Positions 61,399 through 64,000 of a DNA stretch of 64,000 nt are shown one piece after another; position 1 is the first letter of the stretch, and every line of letters begins with the position of its first letter. The position numbers and the translations under genes are program-made. The notes below the pieces were generated by a model that was given only the letters and a program-made list of their open reading frames with translations, did no database searches and was not told where the DNA came from. The DNA lies in assembly GCA_963759375.1 (NCBI GenBank), contig CAVWYY010000002.1:310001-374000 (forward strand), given 5' to 3'. This DNA is from DASSUW01 sp963759375. GTDB lineage: Bacteria; Actinomycetota; Thermoleophilia; Solirubrobacterales; Solirubrobacteraceae.

Positions 61399-62132
61399 CC
61401 CAGCCTCCGACGAGCTTGGCCGTCAGCAGGATCGCCGCGGACACCGCAACGAGCACGGCGGACAGCGCCAGGGCGTCGTCGAAGTCGCTGGAGAAACGCT
61501 CGTAGATCGCCAGCGGCGCGGTCTGCGTGACGCCCTGCAGCGAGCCGGCGAACATCAGCGTGGCGCCGAACTCGCCCAGCGCCCGGCCGAACGCGAGCGC
61601 GCCGCCGGCCACGAGGCCGGGCACGGCGGTGGGGATCGCCACGCGAGCGAAGGTGCGCGCCTCGGAGGCGCCGAGCGTGCGCGAGGCCTCGAGCCAGCTC
61701 GGGTCGACGGCCGCGAACGCCGCCTGGCCCTGCCGCAGGTAGAACGGCGCCGACACGAACGTGAGCGCCACGACCACCGCGCTGGTGTGGAACGTCAGCG
61801 AGGGGCCGATCGCCGCCAGCAGCGCGATGCCGGCCACGGCCGGCGGGAGCACGAGCGGCAGCTCGACGAGCGTGATCGCCACGGCGCGGCCGCGGAAGCG
61901 GCGCGTGGCGAGCAGGTAGGCGGCGGGCGTCCCGATGAGCACGATGATCGCCAACGCGACGGCGGTCGGTGCGCAGGCTGAGCCACAGCGCGTCGAGCGC
62001 GCCCTCCTCACCCAGGCTCGCGAGCACGTCGCCGGGCGGGCGATCGACGAAGATCGCCACGACCGGCACGGTGAGGAACGCGAGCGCGAGCGCGAGGGAC
62101 GCGGCGAGAGCGACCGGGAACCAGGCCCTCAC
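61379..62132 (-). pseudogene. modB: molybdate ABC transporter permease (one frame break)
   Basis: This is the membrane subunit of the molybdate importer. It starts at GTG 62132, overlapping the modA stop: VRAWFPVALAASLALALAFL then VDRPPGDVLASLGEEGALDA. A 1-2 nt break near 61970 moves it to the frame that continues AVALAIIVLIGTPAAYLLAT. That frame includes the EAA loop LEASRTLGASEARTFARVAI and RALGEFGATLMFAGSL, typical of ModB. Repaired length is ~250 residues. Confidence 0.88.
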
Positions 62133-62878
62133 GGCGCTCCGAAGCCGGCGGACTTCAGCGCGTCGGCGCACGCGCCGTCGGTCATGCCGTCCAGGTACTG
62201 CTGCGCGAGCTCGGGCTGCTTGGCGCCCTTCACGACGCCGGCGCCGTACTCGACCACGGGCTGCAGGTCCTCGGGCAGCGTCACCGCCTTCAGGCCGTCG
62301 GTGAGGTCGGTCCGGTAGACGAAGCCGGCGTCGGCCGCGCCCTGGGTGAGCTTGCCGACGACGCCCTTGACGTCGGGCTCGTTCGAACGCACGTTGTCCA
62401 TGATCGCCTTCTCCTGCGCGGGCGGCAGCCGGCCGAGCACCTCGCGCGTGTAGGCGCCGACCGGCACGGTCTCGGAGCCGATCACCAGCTTCACGCCGGG
62501 CTCTGCCAGGTCGTCGATCGAGTCGATGTCGCTGTCGTCGGGGACCGCGATCACCAGCTCGTTCGTCGCGAACTTGACCGGCGTCTCGAGCAGTCCCTCG
62601 TCGGCCAGCTGGTCCGGGAGCTTGGTGTTGGCCGCCGCGTAGACGTCGGGCTTGACGCCCTGGCGGATCTGCGCGGCGAGCTCGTCGGAGCCGGCGAACG
62701 AGAGCTTGACGTCGGCACCCTCGAAGTCCTTGCTGCACGCGGTCAGGGCGTCGGTCAGCGACGCGGCGGCCGAGACCACGAGCTGCTTGTCACCGCCGGA
62801 GGACGACGGCTCGGCGTCGTCGTCGCCGCAGCCGGCGAAGGCCGCGAGCAGGAGCGCGAGCGCGATCAGCCACCTCAT
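62129..62878 (-). CDS. modA: molybdate-binding lipoprotein
   Basis: This is the substrate-binding component, 249 residues, with lipobox LLAAFAGCGDDD. The oxyanion-binding Ser pairs are in VSAAASLTDALTACSKDF and LSFAGSDELAAQIRQG. Other ModA blocks are DVYAAANTKLPDQL and AADAGFVYRTDL. It lies between the HTH-TOBE regulator (ATGA overlap) and modB (GTGA overlap). Confidence 0.94.
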   Translation of the reverse strand: MRWLIALALLLAAFAGCGDDDAEPSSSGGDKQLVVSAAASLTDALTACSKDFEGADVKLSFAGSDELAAQIRQGVKPDVYAAANTKLPDQLADEGLLETPVKFATNELVIAVPDDSDIDSIDDLAEPGVKLVIGSETVPVGAYTREVLGRLPPAQEKAIMDNVRSNEPDVKGVVGKLTQGAADAGFVYRTDLTDGLKAVTLPEDLQPVVEYGAGVVKGAKQPELAQQYLDGMTDGACADALKSAGFGAP

Positions 62879-63255
62879 GACCGGCTCACCATCACCGAGG
62901 TCGCCTTGACGGCCGCGGTCGCCTCGACGCCCGGGGCCAGCCCGAGCTCCTCGACCGAGTCCCGCGTCACGGCGGCCGTCACCAGGAACGGGCCCGCCTC
63001 GATCTCCACCAGCGCCATCACGCCGTCCACCTCCACCGATCGCACGACGCCCGGGAATCGGTTGCGGGCCGACAACGTGTCGCCCGCCTCGTGGCGGCGC
63101 GGATGGTGCGTGAGCCGCTGTACCTCGTCCTCGGGTACCAGCCGTCGGTTGCGCTCGTCGCGCACCGTGCGCAGCTTGCCGTCGCGATCCCAGCGCCGCA
63201 GCGTGTCCGCGCTGACGCCGATCGCCTTCGCCGCCTCTCCCAGGGTCAACTCCAT
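62875..63255 (-). CDS. HTH-TOBE molybdate-responsive regulator
   Basis: This 126-residue protein joins a MerR/excisionase-type HTH (LTLGEAAKAIGVSADTLRRW) to a single TOBE/molbindin domain (LSARNRFPGVVRSVEVDGVM, VEIEAGPFLVTAAVTRDS). The pairing suggests a small ModE substitute that senses molybdate and controls modABC. ATG 63255 is preferred; ATG 63267 in frame would place the start inside the inverted repeat described next. It is coupled to modA. Confidence 0.88.
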   Translation of the reverse strand: MELTLGEAAKAIGVSADTLRRWDRDGKLRTVRDERNRRLVPEDEVQRLTHHPRRHEAGDTLSARNRFPGVVRSVEVDGVMALVEIEAGPFLVTAAVTRDSVEELGLAPGVEATAAVKATSVMVSRS

Positions 63256-63256
63256 G

Positions 63257-63277
63257 TGCCTAAGCATCGCATAGGCA
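63257..63277 (-). promoter_or_regulatory. inverted-repeat operator candidate at the mod regulator start
   Basis: TGCCTA and TAGGCA form a perfect 6-bp inverted repeat separated by 9 bp, ending directly next to the regulator's start codon. A dimeric HTH-TOBE protein bound here would block its own expression and the mod operon. This is inferred from position and symmetry only. Confidence 0.45.
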
Positions 63278-63294
63278 AAGTTGTCGGCGCCGTG

Positions 63295-63506
63295 CCGCCG
63301 GCGAACGTCAACTGCGGCTGGGTAAGGGAGCGGGTGCGCCGGCGTCGCCGGCGGTCCTTGGCGCGTCGACATCATGGCGACCCCAAAGCGCCAGACGGCA
63401 TGCGTCTGGCGACTTGACCACCTCATAGGTGGTCAACGCGCCAGGGACCGCCGACCCCGCAGGCGTACTCGCCTCCCTACCCAGCCGCAGTTGACGTTGC
63501 CGGCGG
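63295..63506. repeat. 212-bp nested palindromic element (MITE-like or structured RNA)
   Basis: The gap between moaX and the mod regulator (63256-63514) is filled by one elaborate inverted repeat. Outer arms 63295-63330 and 63473-63506 match over 34 bases, with two single-base bulges. Next, 63351-63365 pairs with 63437-63451 at 14 of 15 positions; the stretch between is about 14/20 complementary plus G-U pairs. Two perfect hairpins sit in the centre: CGCCAGACG/CGTCTGGCG (63389-63411) and TTGACCACCT/AGGTGGTCAA with CAT loop (63414-63436). No open frame of note. It could be a mobile miniature element, a terminator array or a structured RNA. Confidence 0.75.
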
Positions 63507-63514
63507 ACGACCGC

Positions 63515-64000
63515 CTACGCCGGCGGGAGCGTGCCTTCGACGCGCCGCCGGTCGGCGCCGTCGACCTCGACCTTCCAGATCGGCGCCTCCGCCTTCACGC
63601 GGTCGATCAGCGCCCGGCCGCCGGCGAACGCCTCGCCGCGGTGGGGCGCCGACGCGGCGACGATCACCGACGGCTCGGACAGCGGCACAGTGCCCGTGCG
63701 GTGCTCGACGGCGACCGCGCACAGTCCGTGGCGCTCGGCCTCCTCGCGCGCGATCGCCTCGATCCGCTCGTGGGCCATCTCGGCGTACGCCTCGTACTCG
63801 AGCTCCGGCACGTCGCGCGTGACGCCCTCGAACAGCACCACCGCGCCCGCGCGCGGATCGCGGACCGCGGCCGCCAGCGCCGCGAGGTCGAGCGGCTCGC
63901 CGGTCACCCGCACGGAGATTGCCGGACCCACCCGCCCCTCGCCGCCGCTCACGGGCGGCACGAGCGCGACCTCGTCTCCCGCCCGCACGGGCGTGTCGGC
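63515..64000 (-). CDS. MoaD-MoaE fusion (molybdopterin synthase), 5' end outside window
   Basis: The visible 160 residues begin with the end of a ubiquitin-like MoaD (VRAGDEVALVPPVSGG) that runs directly into a MoaE domain (ISVRVTGEPLDLAALAAAVR, AGAVVLFEGVTRD, MAHERIEAIAREE, VEHRTGTVPLSEPSVIV). The MoaE Lys pair lies in RVKAEAPIWKVE. The frame is open through the window edge, so the start lies beyond 64000. The fusion order resembles mycobacterial MoaX, which is cleaved after the Gly-Gly. It makes molybdopterin, matching the nearby molybdate transporter. Confidence 0.88.
   Translation of the reverse strand, partial: ADTPVRAGDEVALVPPVSGGEGRVGPAISVRVTGEPLDLAALAAAVRDPRAGAVVLFEGVTRDVPELEYEAYAEMAHERIEAIAREEAERHGLCAVAVEHRTGTVPLSEPSVIVAASAPHRGEAFAGGRALIDRVKAEAPIWKVEVDGADRRRVEGTLPPA

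Noticed and set aside
63295..63506. Interpretation of the nested palindrome as an integron attC site or the known Moco riboswitch
   Set aside because: attC core sites were not seen and no integrase is nearby. The stalk with two hairpins and near-perfect outer arms does not match the Moco layout as I know it.
1..64000. Search by eye for CRISPR arrays, tRNA or rRNA genes, insertion sequences and integrase genes
   Set aside because: No regularly spaced repeats, tRNA cloverleaf, rRNA signatures, transposase or integrase motifs were found; the only mobile-type gene is the homing endonuclease relic.

Overview
The window is about 64 kb of very GC-rich DNA. Most genes start with ATG or GTG and overlap by 4 nt (ATGA/GTGA) inside operons. 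Gene content (Tat-exported peptidoglycan amidase, ferredoxin-like sucrase family, SBP56, bacterial Fn3-repeat subtilase, LAGLIDADG relic with homing-associated repeats, MoaD-MoaE fusion) points to an actinobacterium, most likely class Thermoleophilia (Solirubrobacterales). That placement is inference from gene style; no rRNA or tRNA gene was seen.

Layout. 1-5.4 kb: housekeeping enzymes (hydrolase, DUF3052, M48 protease), a frame-broken FAD oxidoreductase and a Tat-exported amidase. 5.4-16.4 kb: a metal-homeostasis block with a Fur/Zur regulator divergent from a zinc ABC operon, an EfeO/FTR1 iron-uptake pair behind two DtxR/IdeR-like boxes, a VKOR/DsbA disulfide pair, then an MntR-like regulator and an Nramp transporter. 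16.4-25.4 kb: SRAP protein, K+/H+ antiporter, small LuxR protein, J-domain protein, chemoreceptor, a holin-like/endolysin-like pair and an FRG-domain protein. 25.2-28.9 kb: a divergent yczE/MocR pair followed by a decayed homing endonuclease gene. 28.9-36.3 kb: a large secreted S8-like protease, orphan GroES, a truncated APH-like kinase, GAF protein, RsbW-like kinase, MBL hydrolase and NudC. 36.3-40.2 kb: a four-gene SBP56 operon. 40.2-47.5 kb: sugar kinase, epimerase, and a glycosyltransferase/methyltransferase/molybdo-oxidoreductase operon. 47.6-64 kb: almost entirely minus strand, comprising USP, KdpD N-terminal protein, Kdp potassium ATPase in the order F-A-C-B, KdpE/kinase, Rrf2, sulfate ABC transporter, molybdate ABC transporter, a HTH-TOBE regulator, a remarkable 212-bp nested palindrome, and the end of a MoaD-MoaE fusion.

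The genes fit together as inorganic-nutrient physiology: Zn, Fe, Mn, K, sulfate and molybdate uptake, each with an adjacent regulator. Molybdate uptake and MoaD-MoaE could supply the sulfite-oxidase-type enzyme at 44 kb.

About ten otherwise well-conserved genes carry single frame breaks (FAD oxidoreductase, zur, mntR, the 16 kb hypothetical, kdpA, kdpE, rrf2, modB, modC). That density suggests uncorrected sequencing indels rather than real decay. The homing endonuclease remnant, with many breaks and an in-frame stop, is the one convincing biological pseudogene, although it too could be affected by indels.
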